Assembly (NCBI GenBank): GCA_904420025.1
Contig: CAJFTW010000068.1
Location: 1-32,894, forward strand
Direction of reading: 5' to 3'
DNA length: 32,894 bases
Source of the DNA: Candidatus Pseudolachnospira avium
GTDB taxonomy: Bacteria > Bacillota > Clostridia > Lachnospirales > Lachnospiraceae
This document shows positions 15,767 through 23,650 of the stretch, piece by piece. Position numbers and translations under genes: made by a program. The notes beneath the pieces were generated by a model. The model did not search any database. It was not told where the DNA came from and was given only the letters and a program-made list of their open reading frames with translations. Within the stretch, counting starts at the first letter, position 1; the number at the start of each line of letters is the position of its first letter.

Positions 15767-16735
15767 ATGTCTGCCATTTTACAAGTGAAAAATCTGAAAA
15801 AGTTTTTTAAAACCGGAAAAGGAATCCTCCACGCAGTGGATGGCATTACCTTTGACATTCAGGAAGGGGAGACCCTGGGGGTGGTGGGTGAGTCCGGATG
15901 CGGCAAATCCACCTTGGGCCGAACCATCCTGCACTTGCTGGACAACACCGGCGGACAGATCTTTTTCCAGGGGAAGGACATTACCAAGGTAAACAAAAAA
16001 CAGCTGCGGGAACTGCGGGAGGACATGCAGATTATCTTCCAGGACCCCTTTGCCTCCCTGAATCCCCGGATGTCCCTCAGCGAGACCATTGCGGAGCCGA
16101 TGGTCATTGAGGGCCGGCTGAGCAAGCCGGAGATTGAAAAGCGGGTGTTCCAGCTGATGGATACGGTGGGTCTAGCCCGCCGCCTGTTGAATACCTATCC
16201 CCATGAGCTGGACGGAGGGCGGCGCCAGAGAATCGGCATTGCCCGGGCGCTGGCTTTAAACCCGAAGTTTGTGGTCTGCGATGAGCCAGTGTCGGCTTTG
16301 GATGTCTCCATCCAGGCGCAGATTATCAATCTGATGCTGGACCTGCAGGAAAATCTGGGGCTGACCTACATGTTTATCACCCATGACCTGTCGGTGGTGC
16401 GCTATATTTCCCAGAATATTCTGGTGATGTATCTGGGACAGATGGTGGAGCACTGTGAGGTGGACCGGCTGTTTGAAAAGCCGCTGCACCCGTATACCCA
16501 GGCGCTTCTCTCGGCGATCCCGGAGCCGGATATTCATAAGAAGAAAAAGCGGATCATTCTGAAGGGAGAGTTGACTTCCCCCATCAATCCCAAGCCAGGC
16601 TGCCGGTTTGCTCCCCGGTGTATTTACGCCAAGGAGGCGTGTTTCCAGAAGGGGCCGGAGCTGCGGGAGCTGGAACCGGGGCATGTGGTGGCCTGCCATT
16701 ATGCGGAGGAGATCAACCAGGAGAAAGGAGCCTGA
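15767..16735 (+). CDS. dppF: Dipeptide/oligopeptide-type ABC transporter ATPase (DppF)
   Basis: Second ATPase of the importer, 322 residues. Walker A is GESGCGKST (41-49), Walker B CDEP (171-174) and switch His206 in ITHDLS. The signature reads LDGGRRQR (148-155) in place of LSGGQRQR. I recall this variant in other Firmicute DppF proteins, so it need not mean loss of activity; in heterodimers it forms one of the two ATP sites with DppD. The C-terminal domain has HPYTQALLSAIP and the Cys-rich PGCRFAPRCIYAKEACF. Only 3 nt separate the start from the dppD stop. An intercistronic stem-loop follows the gene before dppA. Confidence 0.92.
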   Translation: MSAILQVKNLKKFFKTGKGILHAVDGITFDIQEGETLGVVGESGCGKSTLGRTILHLLDNTGGQIFFQGKDITKVNKKQLRELREDMQIIFQDPFASLNPRMSLSETIAEPMVIEGRLSKPEIEKRVFQLMDTVGLARRLLNTYPHELDGGRRQRIGIARALALNPKFVVCDEPVSALDVSIQAQIINLMLDLQENLGLTYMFITHDLSVVRYISQNILVMYLGQMVEHCEVDRLFEKPLHPYTQALLSAIPEPDIHKKKKRIILKGELTSPINPKPGCRFAPRCIYAKEACFQKGPELRELEPGHVVACHYAEEINQEKGA

Positions 16736-16779
16736 CGGCAGCCGGTTTTCCGGTGCGGCAGCAAGAAACCGTGGATTGC

Positions 16780-16804
16780 GAACCGGCATAAGGATGCCGG
16801 ATTC
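16780..16804 (+). other. Intercistronic stem-loop between dppF and dppA
   Basis: CCGGCAT (16783-16789) and ATGCCGG (16794-16800) form a perfect 7-bp stem with an AAGG loop; GAA/TTC outside it extends the pairing with one bulge. There is no T-run, so it is more likely an RNA processing or stability element than a terminator. Confidence 0.5.
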
Positions 16805-16824
16805 GGAATAGAAGGAGGAGAAAT

Positions 16825-18420
16825 ATGAAAAAGGCGAGACTTCAGAAACTTTCGGCTTTGGTGCTGGCGGCAGCCTTGGCTTTGACCGGCTGCGGCGGAG
16901 GCGGCGGAGAACAGCAGGGAAGCAGCGGAAAGACCAACCTGGTCATGTCCACCTCCGTGGGAGAACCGGGGAACCTGCACCCCTATGCCACCAACAATGC
17001 AGGTGTAAAAAACAGTATTGGATCGGTCTATGAGTGCCTGTTCAAGCTGGCCGAGGATGGCAGTGAAGTGCTCCCGGGGATCGGAGAGTCCTGGGAGTGG
17101 AGCGACGATTATATGCAGCTGACGGTGCACCTGCGCCAGGGGGTCAAATTCCACAATGGCGAGGAGCTGAAGGCCAGCGATGTGGCCTTCTCTATCAACC
17201 AGTGGGGCGAGTTTTCCACTCCCAGGGCCAGCCTCAACGATTCGCTGGATTTTGAAAATGTGGAGACGCCGGATGACTATACGGTGGTGATCAACATGGT
17301 GACACCGGATTCTTCCGTAGTCGCCAATATGGCATCCATCCAGTGCCACACCTTCATTGTCAGCGAGAAGGCATGGAACGAGCTGGGGGACCAGATGCAG
17401 TATGAGCCAGTGGGCACAGGCCCCTTTGCCTTTGACGAGTGGGTGCAGGGAGACCACCTGAGCCTGAAGCGGTTTGACGATTACTGGGGCGGCCCGGCCA
17501 AGCTGGAATCCATCACCCTGCGCTATATTGAGGAGCAGTCCCAGGCATACATTGAGCTGGAGACCGGCGGGCTGGACTGCACCATGGAGGCTCTGAGCAC
17601 CGATATTCAGCGGGCGGAAGAGAATGAAAACTTACAGGTGATTACCTCCGAGGGAACCTCTGTCCGGATGAACGCTCTGAACTTTAACTGTGCGGTGCCG
17701 GAGCTGTCCGACGCCAGAGTACGCCAGGCAATCGGCTATGCCATTGACAAGGAGGCAATCCAGAATACCATCTGGCCGGTGGAAGGGGAGGTCGCCTACT
17801 CGGTTCTGCCAGTGGACGGCTGGGGCTACGATGAGTCACTGACCGGAACTGCCAATGGGTATGACCTGGAGAAGGCTAAGCAGCTGATGGCAGAGGCCGG
17901 GTATCCCAATGGCTTTGACCGGCCGCTGACGCTTCTCACGGACAGCCGGGATTACCATGTCTCCTCGGTGGAAATGATTCAGAATGCGCTGGGGCAGCTG
18001 GGCATTCAGGTGGAGGTATCTACCATTGAGCTGACGGCCCAGAAAGAGATTATGGTGACCGGTGAGGGCTATGACCTGTATATGCTGGACTATGTGTGCA
18101 GCGCCACGGATCCGCTGTTCGGCGTGTACCGCAGTTTTTATCCGCCCTACGGTATTACCAACAGTTCCCAGTACCTGATGAACGCCAACACAGAGCAGGC
18201 CACCGAATTTGCGGCCATTCTGGATGAGATCAAGGCCGAGTTTGATGAGACGGCGAAGCTAGAACTGACCAAGGAGATGCAGACTCTGTTCCTGGAGGAG
18301 ATGTACTGTGTGCCGCTGTGCTCCCAGACCCCCACGGCGGTGGCGGTGCAGAATCTGAAGAATGTGCAGATGTTTGGAAACGGCACCTTATATATTGGAA
18401 ACGAAACCTATTTTGAATAA
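16825..18420 (+). CDS. dppA: PepT-type ABC transporter substrate-binding lipoprotein (DppA/OppA family)
   Basis: A 531-residue extracytoplasmic solute-binding protein (PF00496 family). The N-terminus is a lipoprotein signal peptide (MKKARLQK, hydrophobic core, LTGC with Cys23) followed by a Gly-rich linker. The family signature GSVYECLFKLAEDGSEVLPG, with HLRQGVKFHNGEELKASDVA downstream, lies in the first third. GTGPFAFDEW and the ARVRQAIGYAIDKEAI segment are also typical. AGGAGGAG precedes the ATG. It would define the specificity of the importer encoded upstream. Proteins of this family bind peptides, nickel complexes, opines, bile-acid conjugates or sugars, so the ligand cannot be named from sequence alone. 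Its location after the ATPases is less usual than a first position. Confidence 0.9.
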   Translation: MKKARLQKLSALVLAAALALTGCGGGGGEQQGSSGKTNLVMSTSVGEPGNLHPYATNNAGVKNSIGSVYECLFKLAEDGSEVLPGIGESWEWSDDYMQLTVHLRQGVKFHNGEELKASDVAFSINQWGEFSTPRASLNDSLDFENVETPDDYTVVINMVTPDSSVVANMASIQCHTFIVSEKAWNELGDQMQYEPVGTGPFAFDEWVQGDHLSLKRFDDYWGGPAKLESITLRYIEEQSQAYIELETGGLDCTMEALSTDIQRAEENENLQVITSEGTSVRMNALNFNCAVPELSDARVRQAIGYAIDKEAIQNTIWPVEGEVAYSVLPVDGWGYDESLTGTANGYDLEKAKQLMAEAGYPNGFDRPLTLLTDSRDYHVSSVEMIQNALGQLGIQVEVSTIELTAQKEIMVTGEGYDLYMLDYVCSATDPLFGVYRSFYPPYGITNSSQYLMNANTEQATEFAAILDEIKAEFDETAKLELTKEMQTLFLEEMYCVPLCSQTPTAVAVQNLKNVQMFGNGTLYIGNETYFE

Positions 18421-18452
18421 AAGGGCAATGTGCCAGAAAGAAGGAGAACACC

Positions 18453-19295
18453 ATGAAAGTAATCGACATGTACCTGCGTCCCCCCATTGAGGGCTTCCTG
18501 CGAGGCTCCCTGTACAACGACCCGGTGCGGGCGGCGGATTACTGCCGCCGCTGGGATGTGTCCCTGCCGGAGTCGGTGAAGCAGCAGTCGGTGGAGCTTT
18601 TGCTCCAGGAGATGGATGCGTACAACCTGGTAGGCGTGGTCCCGGCCAGAAAGCGGAAGCCCTACTACATGAACAACGATGAGATTGTCAAGCTGCTGGA
18701 GGACTATCCGGGACGTTTCATCGGCATGGCGGCCATTGACGGCTATGCGGACATAAAGGATACGCTGTATGAGATCGACAAATATGCGGTCAGCGGCCCC
18801 TGTGCCGGCATGACCTTTGAGCCGGGGTACTTTGACCCGGAGACCCCGCTGGATGATGCCCGTTTTGAGCCGATTTTTGAAAAATGCCAGAAAGAAAATG
18901 TGCCGCTGCTCCTTCCCTACGGGGGCAACTGCAACCGGACCATCCGCTGTTACCAGCCGGTGATGATTGACAATGTGTGCCTCCGGTATCCGGACTTACA
19001 TATTGTACTGACCCACGGCGGCTGGCCTTATGTGGCGGAGATGTGTTACATTGCCTTTAAGCGCCCCAACCTCTACATCTCCCCGGATGTGTACGGTGTC
19101 CACACGCCGGGATCAGATGGGTATTACGAGGCGGCCAACTACTACCTGCATGACAAGATGTGCTTTGGGTCCTGCTACCCCAGCAATTCCATTCAGGATC
19201 TGATGGAGTACAACCGGGCCCGGGTCCACAAAGAGTGCTGGCAGGAATATTTCCATGACAATGCCGTGAAGGCGCTGAACCTGAAGGATTTCTAA
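18453..19295 (+). CDS. Amidohydrolase-2 family protein with degenerate metal site
   Basis: A 280-residue TIM-barrel protein resembling the amidohydrolase-2 family (COG2159/PF04909, which includes ACMSD, gamma-resorcylate decarboxylase and lactone hydrolases). The overall pattern fits: a beta-1 strand at the N-terminus, YPGRFIGMAAIDGY (85-98), FEPIFEKCQKENVPLLLP (138-155), RYPDLHIVLTHGGWPYVAEM (178-197) and a C-terminal NAVKALNL. Several canonical metal or catalytic residues are missing: the HxH of beta-1 reads DMYLR (5-9), the His after beta-5 is replaced in LLLPYGG (Tyr156), and the Asp of FGSDYP is Cys241 in FGSCYP. His188 is retained. It lies 32 nt after dppA and precedes the operon terminator, so it is probably co-regulated with the importer. 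The function is unknown; it could be a different hydrolase or decarboxylase chemistry, or a non-catalytic binder. Confidence 0.75.
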   Translation: MKVIDMYLRPPIEGFLRGSLYNDPVRAADYCRRWDVSLPESVKQQSVELLLQEMDAYNLVGVVPARKRKPYYMNNDEIVKLLEDYPGRFIGMAAIDGYADIKDTLYEIDKYAVSGPCAGMTFEPGYFDPETPLDDARFEPIFEKCQKENVPLLLPYGGNCNRTIRCYQPVMIDNVCLRYPDLHIVLTHGGWPYVAEMCYIAFKRPNLYISPDVYGVHTPGSDGYYEAANYYLHDKMCFGSCYPSNSIQDLMEYNRARVHKECWQEYFHDNAVKALNLKDF

Positions 19296-19309
19296 AAACA
19301 GATCCGATG

Positions 19310-19349
19310 GCTGCCGCACCGCTGGTTTTCCCGGCGTGCGGCAGCTTTT
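19310..19349 (+). terminator. Rho-independent terminator of the aroD-dpp operon
   Basis: GCTGCCGCAC (19310-19319) pairs perfectly with GTGCGGCAGC (19336-19345) and is followed by TTTT and, after CG, another T-run. It starts 15 nt after the amidohydrolase stop. Confidence 0.8.
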
Positions 19350-19465
19350 CGTTTTGTAGAAAGCTTTGTTCTCCATGAAATCGGAACCACTGTTTGAGCT
19401 TTAAGGAAAATGTAGGGAAAGCTTCGAAAATAAAGCGTTTACTTACGAATACAAAAAGTTTTTGT

Positions 19466-19494
19466 TTTACAAAAATCAACAACTTTGCTATAAT
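19466..19494 (+). promoter_or_regulatory. Strong predicted sigma-A promoter of nfnAB
   Basis: TTTACA (19466-19471, five of six), a 17-nt spacer and a perfect TATAAT (19489-19494), with TG at 19486-19487 giving an extended -10. Start is predicted near 19501. The 11-mer AATACAAAAAG occurs at 19448-19458 and again at 19492-19502, bracketing the promoter. Confidence 0.8.
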
Positions 19495-19547
19495 ACAAAA
19501 AGCAGCATGGCTGAGACTGTGCAATCACAGAGAAAGGTATGGTGGAC

Positions 19548-20390
19548 ATGTACAAGATTTTACGGAAAGCGGAGCTGAATCCGACGGTAACCCTGATGGA
19601 GATCGACGCTCCCCACGTTGCCAAGAAGGCAGAACCGGGACAGTTTATCATTCTCCGGGTAGATGCGGACGGCGAGAGAATCCCTCTGACCATTGCGGAC
19701 TATGACCGGGAAAAGGGAACGATCACAATTATTTTCCAGATTGTCGGCGCGACAACGGAAAAGCTGAACCATAAAGAAGTGGGCGATTATGTTCAGGATT
19801 TTGTGGGACCGCTGGGGACACCGACCCATGTGGAAGGCCTGAAGAAGGTGGCCGTGGTGGGCGGCGGCGTAGGCTGCGCCATTGCGTATCCGGTGGCCAA
19901 GAAGCTGCACAGCCTGGGCTGTGAGGTCCACACGGTGGTGGGCTTCCGCAGCAAGGACATTGTGATCCTGGAGGACGAGTTTAAGGCGGTCAGCGACAAG
20001 ATGGTGATGATGACCGATGACGGCAGCTACGGCACCAAAGGCATGGTGACGGCGGGCCTGGAGGAGCTGATCCAGGCAGGTGAGCAGTATGACGAGGTCA
20101 TTGCCATTGGGCCGGTGATCATGATGAAGTTTGTATGTAAGCTGACCAAGCAGTACAATATCAAGACGGTGGTTTCCATGAATCCCATTATGATTGACGG
20201 CACAGGCATGTGCGGCGGCTGCCGGCTGACTGTGGGCGGGGAGACCAAGTTTGCCTGTGTGGATGGTCCGGACTTTGACGGCCATCTGGTGGACTTTGAC
20301 GAGGCCATGTCCCGCGGCTCCATGTATAAGCCCTTTGAGCGGCACAAATACGAGGAAGCCTGCAATCTGTTTAAGAAGGAGGTTCAGTAA
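19548..20390 (+). CDS. nfnA: NfnA-type ferredoxin-NADP+ oxidoreductase small subunit (SudB/GltD-electron-transfer-like)
   Basis: A 280-residue flavoprotein subunit with FAD- and NAD-binding domains of the ferredoxin reductase fold and a C-terminal [2Fe-2S] motif. With NfnB it would form the NADH-dependent reduced ferredoxin:NADP+ oxidoreductase that bifurcates electrons in anaerobes; the pair has also been called sulfide dehydrogenase (SudBA). The N-terminal half has EPGQFIILRVDADGERIPLT and IADYD, and the cluster region has GTGMCGGCRLTVGGETKFAC and VDGPDF. I prefer ATG 19548 over ATG 19539 because AGAAAGG ends at 19537, only 1 nt before 19539 but 10 nt before 19548, and family members begin MYKIL. 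nfnB follows after 2 nt. Confidence 0.88.
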   Translation: MYKILRKAELNPTVTLMEIDAPHVAKKAEPGQFIILRVDADGERIPLTIADYDREKGTITIIFQIVGATTEKLNHKEVGDYVQDFVGPLGTPTHVEGLKKVAVVGGGVGCAIAYPVAKKLHSLGCEVHTVVGFRSKDIVILEDEFKAVSDKMVMMTDDGSYGTKGMVTAGLEELIQAGEQYDEVIAIGPVIMMKFVCKLTKQYNIKTVVSMNPIMIDGTGMCGGCRLTVGGETKFACVDGPDFDGHLVDFDEAMSRGSMYKPFERHKYEEACNLFKKEVQ

Positions 20391-20392
20391 CC

Positions 20393-21784
20393 ATGCCCAA
20401 CATGTCCCTTGAGAAGAATAAAATGCCGGAGCAGGCTCCGGACGTGAGAAATAAGAATTTCCAGGAGGTTGCCCTGGGATACACCGAGGAGCAGGCGGTG
20501 GACGAGGCCCAGCGCTGCCTCCACTGCAAAAAAATGCCCTGTGTCCAGGGCTGCCCGGTAAACATTAAGATTCCGGAATTCATTGCCAAGGTGGCGGAGA
20601 AGGATTTTGAGGGCGCTTACCAGGTGATCAACCAGGACAGCTCCCTGCCGGCTGTGTGCGGCCGCGTGTGCCCCCAGGAATCCCAGTGTGAGAAATACTG
20701 CGTGCGGGGCATCAAAGGTGAGCCGGTGGGAATTGGCCGTCTGGAGCGGTTTGTGGCGGACTACCACAATGCCCACTGCACAGAGGCCCCGGTGAAGCCG
20801 GAGCCCAACGGGCATAAGGTGGCCATTGTAGGTGCAGGCCCGGCCGGCCTGACCTGCGCCGGCGATCTGGCCAAGATGGGGTACGCGGTGACCATCTATG
20901 AGGCACTGCACCTGGCCGGCGGCGTGCTGGTGTACGGTATTCCGGAGTTCCGTTTGCCCAAGGTGATTGTGCAGAAGGAAGTGGATACCCTGAAGGCCCT
21001 GGGCGTAAAGGTGGAGACCAACATGGTCATTGGCCGTTCCATTTCCATTGACGAGCTGATGGAGGACGAGGGCTTTGAGGCCGTGTTCATCGGCTCCGGC
21101 GCCGGGCTTCCCAGCTTTATGAACATCCCCGGGGAAAACCTGAAGGCGGTTTACTCCGCCAACGAGTTCCTGACCCGCGTCAACCTGATGAAGGCATACC
21201 GGGAGGACAGCGACACCCCCATTGCCCATGCCAAGAAGGTGGCCGTGGTGGGCGGCGGCAACGTGGCTATGGATGCTGCCCGCTCTGCCAAGCGGCTGGG
21301 CGCTGAGGAGGTTTACATTGTATACCGCCGTTCGGACGCAGAACTGCCGGCCCGGCGGGAGGAGATTGAGCACGCCAAGGAGGAAGGCATTATCTTCAAA
21401 TTCCTCACCTCCCCGGTGGAGATCCTGGGGGATGAGAACGGCTTTGTCTCCGGCCTCACCTGCGTGGAGATGGAGCTGGGCGAGCCGGATGCCTCCGGCC
21501 GGCGCCGTCCGGTGAAGAAGGAAGGCTCCGAGTTCCAGATGGATGTGGACTGTGTGATCATGGCCCTGGGGACTTCGCCTAACCCGCTGATCCGCAACAC
21601 CACCAAGGGGCTGGAGACCAACCGTCACGGCTGTATTGTCACCAACGGAGACGATGGCCTCACCAGCCGGGAGGGTGTGTACGCCGGCGGCGATGCGGTG
21701 ACCGGGGCGGCCACAGTGATTCTGGCCATGGGAGCCGGCAAGTCTGCGGCGGCAGCCATTGACCGGTACATAAAGTCCAAATAA
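20393..21784 (+). CDS. nfnB: NfnB-type NADPH oxidoreductase large subunit (GltA/glutamate synthase small-subunit family)
   Basis: A 463-residue protein of the glutamate synthase beta-subunit/NfnB family, annotated in many genomes as gltA. The N-terminal domain carries Cys motifs for two [4Fe-4S] clusters: CLHCKKMPCVQGCPV and CGRVCPQESQCEKYC. An FAD-binding GAGPAGL and a second nucleotide-binding VVGGGNVAMDAARSAKRLGA for NADP(H) follow, as does the C-terminal GVYAGGDAVTGAATVILAMG. The length fits NfnB. AAGGAGG (20376-20382) lies within the end of nfnA, 10 nt before the ATG. Because nfnA is adjacent and no glutamate synthase large subunit is, transhydrogenase/bifurcation is much more likely than glutamate synthesis. 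Confidence 0.9.
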   Translation: MPNMSLEKNKMPEQAPDVRNKNFQEVALGYTEEQAVDEAQRCLHCKKMPCVQGCPVNIKIPEFIAKVAEKDFEGAYQVINQDSSLPAVCGRVCPQESQCEKYCVRGIKGEPVGIGRLERFVADYHNAHCTEAPVKPEPNGHKVAIVGAGPAGLTCAGDLAKMGYAVTIYEALHLAGGVLVYGIPEFRLPKVIVQKEVDTLKALGVKVETNMVIGRSISIDELMEDEGFEAVFIGSGAGLPSFMNIPGENLKAVYSANEFLTRVNLMKAYREDSDTPIAHAKKVAVVGGGNVAMDAARSAKRLGAEEVYIVYRRSDAELPARREEIEHAKEEGIIFKFLTSPVEILGDENGFVSGLTCVEMELGEPDASGRRRPVKKEGSEFQMDVDCVIMALGTSPNPLIRNTTKGLETNRHGCIVTNGDDGLTSREGVYAGGDAVTGAATVILAMGAGKSAAAAIDRYIKSK

Positions 21785-21824
21785 GAGGGGAAATCCGCGG
21801 ATGCGGTGACAGAAAGAAGAAGGG

Positions 21825-21859
21825 ACAGCCCTCCGGCGCCAGACGCGGAGGGCTGTTTT
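21825..21859 (+). terminator. Rho-independent terminator of nfnAB
   Basis: ACAGCCCTCCG (21825-21835) and CGGAGGGCTGT (21846-21856) form a perfect 11-bp stem with a 10-nt loop, followed by TTTT. Confidence 0.8.
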
Positions 21860-21924
21860 ATGATTTCACGAGGAGCGCGCTGCGGCGGAGCGGAAGATGC
21901 CGCGAAAGGGCCCGCCGCAGGCGT

Positions 21925-21951
21925 AGGATCCTGTAAGCAGGATCCTTATTT
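21925..21951 (+). other. GGATCCTG-type hairpin upstream of the OGG gene
   Basis: AGGATCCTG (21925-21933), TAAG loop, CAGGATCCT (21938-21946): a perfect 9-bp stem followed by TATTTTAT. It may be a second terminator after nfnB or a leader hairpin of the glycosylase gene. A hairpin with the same GGATCCTG/CAGGATCC core lies between dnaK and dnaJ. Confidence 0.55.
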
Positions 21952-21976
21952 TATAAAAAACAAAGGAGAGACAAGC

Positions 21977-22798
21977 GTGGTCAAGGAGACAGACAACCTG
22001 GATCTGGGCCAGATTGCCGAGTCCGGCCAGTGCTTCCGCTGGCAGCAGCTGGCGCCGGGAACCTACGGGATCCCGGTGGGAAAACGGTATCTGACCGCCC
22101 GGCAGAAGGGGCGGCAAATCCAGCTTTCCTGCCCGGAGGAGGAGTGGGAGGTCTTTTGGAAAAGCTACCTGGACTGGGATACGGATTACGGATGGATCCA
22201 GCAGCAGGCGGACAAGAACGATCCCTTTTTGCAGCAGGCCATCCGCTGCGGCCGGGGAATCCGGCTGCTGCGCCAAGATCTGTGGGAGGTGGTGGCCTCC
22301 TTTGTCATTAGCCAGAACAACAATATTCCCCGGATCAAGGGCTGCATTGAGCGGCTGTGCCGGGCCTGGGGGGATTGGACGGCGGCGGACTGCCCTGCCG
22401 GGGGCTTTTACACCTTCCCGGCGCCGGAGCGCCTGGCCGCCCGGGAGCGGGAGGACCTGGCGGAAGCGGGTCTGGGGTACCGGGACCGCTACCTGCTGGC
22501 CGCCGCCCGGTGGTTTCAGGGGATTTCGGACTGTGAAAAGCAGAAGCTGGGCAGCCGGGAGCTTTTGGCTGTGCCGGGGATCGGCATCAAGGTGGCCAGC
22601 TGTATCTGCCTGTACGGGCTCCACGACCTCTCCGTCTGTCCGGTGGATGTGTGGGTAAAGCGGATTATAGAGGAAGTCTACCAGGGAGTCCGGCCCCGCT
22701 GGATGGACAGCCCCTGGGCAGGGGTATATCAGCAGTACTGTTTTGTGTATGAGCGTTTTCGAAAAGGGGCCGGAGCCCGGAACACTCCCCGGGTGTAA
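21977..22798 (+). CDS. ogg: 8-oxoguanine DNA glycosylase/AP lyase (OGG family)
   Basis: A 273-residue base-excision-repair enzyme of the HhH-GPD superfamily. The OGG-specific motif GQCFRW is at 17-22. The helix-hairpin-helix AVPGIGIKVASCICLYGL (198-215) contains the expected catalytic Lys205, and CPVDVWVKRI contains the catalytic Asp224. SQNNNIPRIKGCIERLC (112-128) also matches OGG proteins. The enzyme would remove 8-oxoguanine opposite C and nick the abasic site. Start GTG 21977 is chosen because AAAGGAGAG (21962-21970) lies 6 nt before it and the OGG N-terminal domain begins there; the longer open frame from 21806 runs through two hairpins and encodes unrelated sequence. The gene is followed 41 nt later by a YlmH-like gene. 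Confidence 0.85.
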   Translation: MVKETDNLDLGQIAESGQCFRWQQLAPGTYGIPVGKRYLTARQKGRQIQLSCPEEEWEVFWKSYLDWDTDYGWIQQQADKNDPFLQQAIRCGRGIRLLRQDLWEVVASFVISQNNNIPRIKGCIERLCRAWGDWTAADCPAGGFYTFPAPERLAAREREDLAEAGLGYRDRYLLAAARWFQGISDCEKQKLGSRELLAVPGIGIKVASCICLYGLHDLSVCPVDVWVKRIIEEVYQGVRPRWMDSPWAGVYQQYCFVYERFRKGAGARNTPRV

Positions 22799-22839
22799 CA
22801 GGATGCCGTAAGACGCGGAATGAGAGGAAAGGAAGAAGC

Positions 22840-23595
22840 ATGAGCGAAGAAGAAATGCTGCAGAAACGGCTGCGGGAGCTTGCAGAGCGGGCGTACAGCC
22901 AGAGCCGCTACACCTGCACGGGGTTTTTGTCCCTGGCGGAGCAGAGTGTGCTGGCCGGCATGGAGCGGGATCTGTCCTTTATCCCCTGGCGGCTGTACGG
23001 AGGCCGGGAGGGCTGTGAACGCCAGATGGCAATGTTTGGATCGGAGGAGCTGTTTGGCTATCAGGAGGATTTCCCCATCGCCCTGCTCCAGGTTTCCCCG
23101 GTGATGGAAAAGTTTGCGGACAAGCTGACCCACCGGGATTTTCTGGGGGCGATTCTGCACCTGGGGCTGGAGCGGAGTGTGGTAGGGGATATTCTGGTGG
23201 CGGGAGCCGGCGCCTACCTGTTTTGCCAGGAAACCATGGCGGATTTTTTGTGTGAAAACCTGGTGCAGGTGAAACATACCCATGTCCGGTGCCAGCGGGC
23301 GGAAGCGATCCCCCAGGAACTGCAGCCCAAGTCGGTGGAGCGGGTGCTTACCGCCGCCTCGGAGCGGGCGGATGTGGTGGCTGCGGCTTTGTGGGGCAAA
23401 TCCCGCAGCCAGATTTTGGAACTGTTCCGGCAGAAGAAGGTCTTTATTAATGGAAGAGAGACAGAAAACCCTAGCTGCCTGCTGAAGCCAGGGGACTGCC
23501 TGGTGGTCCGGGGCTTTGGCAAGGCTTACTACCGGGGGATGGAAGGGGAGACCAAAAAGGGACGTTGCCGGCTGCGGCTGGAGGTATTGGTGTGA
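22840..23595 (+). CDS. ylmH: YlmH-like S4-domain RNA-binding protein
   Basis: A 251-residue protein of the YlmH family. The N-terminal two thirds (about 1-175) are the family-specific region, with THRDFLGAILHLGLERSVVG followed by DILV as its best-conserved stretch. The S4 RNA-binding domain lies at about 180-245, seen as GKSRSQILELFRQKKVFING followed by an LLKPGDCLVVRGFGK strand. In Bacillus, YlmH is an RqcP paralogue that binds stalled 50S subunits in ribosome-associated quality control; in many Firmicutes it sits in the division cluster near ylmG/sepF, so the setting between ogg and hrcA differs. Start ATG 22840 follows GAAAGGAAG. The product is likely cytoplasmic and ribosome-associated. 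Confidence 0.8.
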   Translation: MSEEEMLQKRLRELAERAYSQSRYTCTGFLSLAEQSVLAGMERDLSFIPWRLYGGREGCERQMAMFGSEELFGYQEDFPIALLQVSPVMEKFADKLTHRDFLGAILHLGLERSVVGDILVAGAGAYLFCQETMADFLCENLVQVKHTHVRCQRAEAIPQELQPKSVERVLTAASERADVVAAALWGKSRSQILELFRQKKVFINGRETENPSCLLKPGDCLVVRGFGKAYYRGMEGETKKGRCRLRLEVLV

Positions 23596-23650
23596 ATGGC
23601 ACTATAAAAAATGTTCCTGTGAAAAAATTTATAAAATTTCCATAAAGGTG

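Noticed and set aside
16208-16231. DppF signature LDGGRRQR as evidence of a dead ATPase
   Set aside because: The variant is, as far as I recall, frequent in Firmicute DppF/OppF proteins, and the Walker motifs and H-loop are intact.
20384-21628. 414-codon open frame on the - strand opposite nfnB
   Set aside because: Low-complexity His/Leu/Gly-rich shadow; nfnB on the + strand is unambiguous.
20393-21784. NfnB as glutamate synthase small subunit
   Set aside because: No glutamate synthase large subunit is nearby and the ferredoxin-NADP reductase subunit is immediately upstream, which is the nfnAB arrangement.
21806-21976. N-terminal extension of the OGG glycosylase
   Set aside because: This stretch contains the nfnB terminator and a second hairpin and encodes no family sequence; GTG 21977 has a good ribosome binding site.
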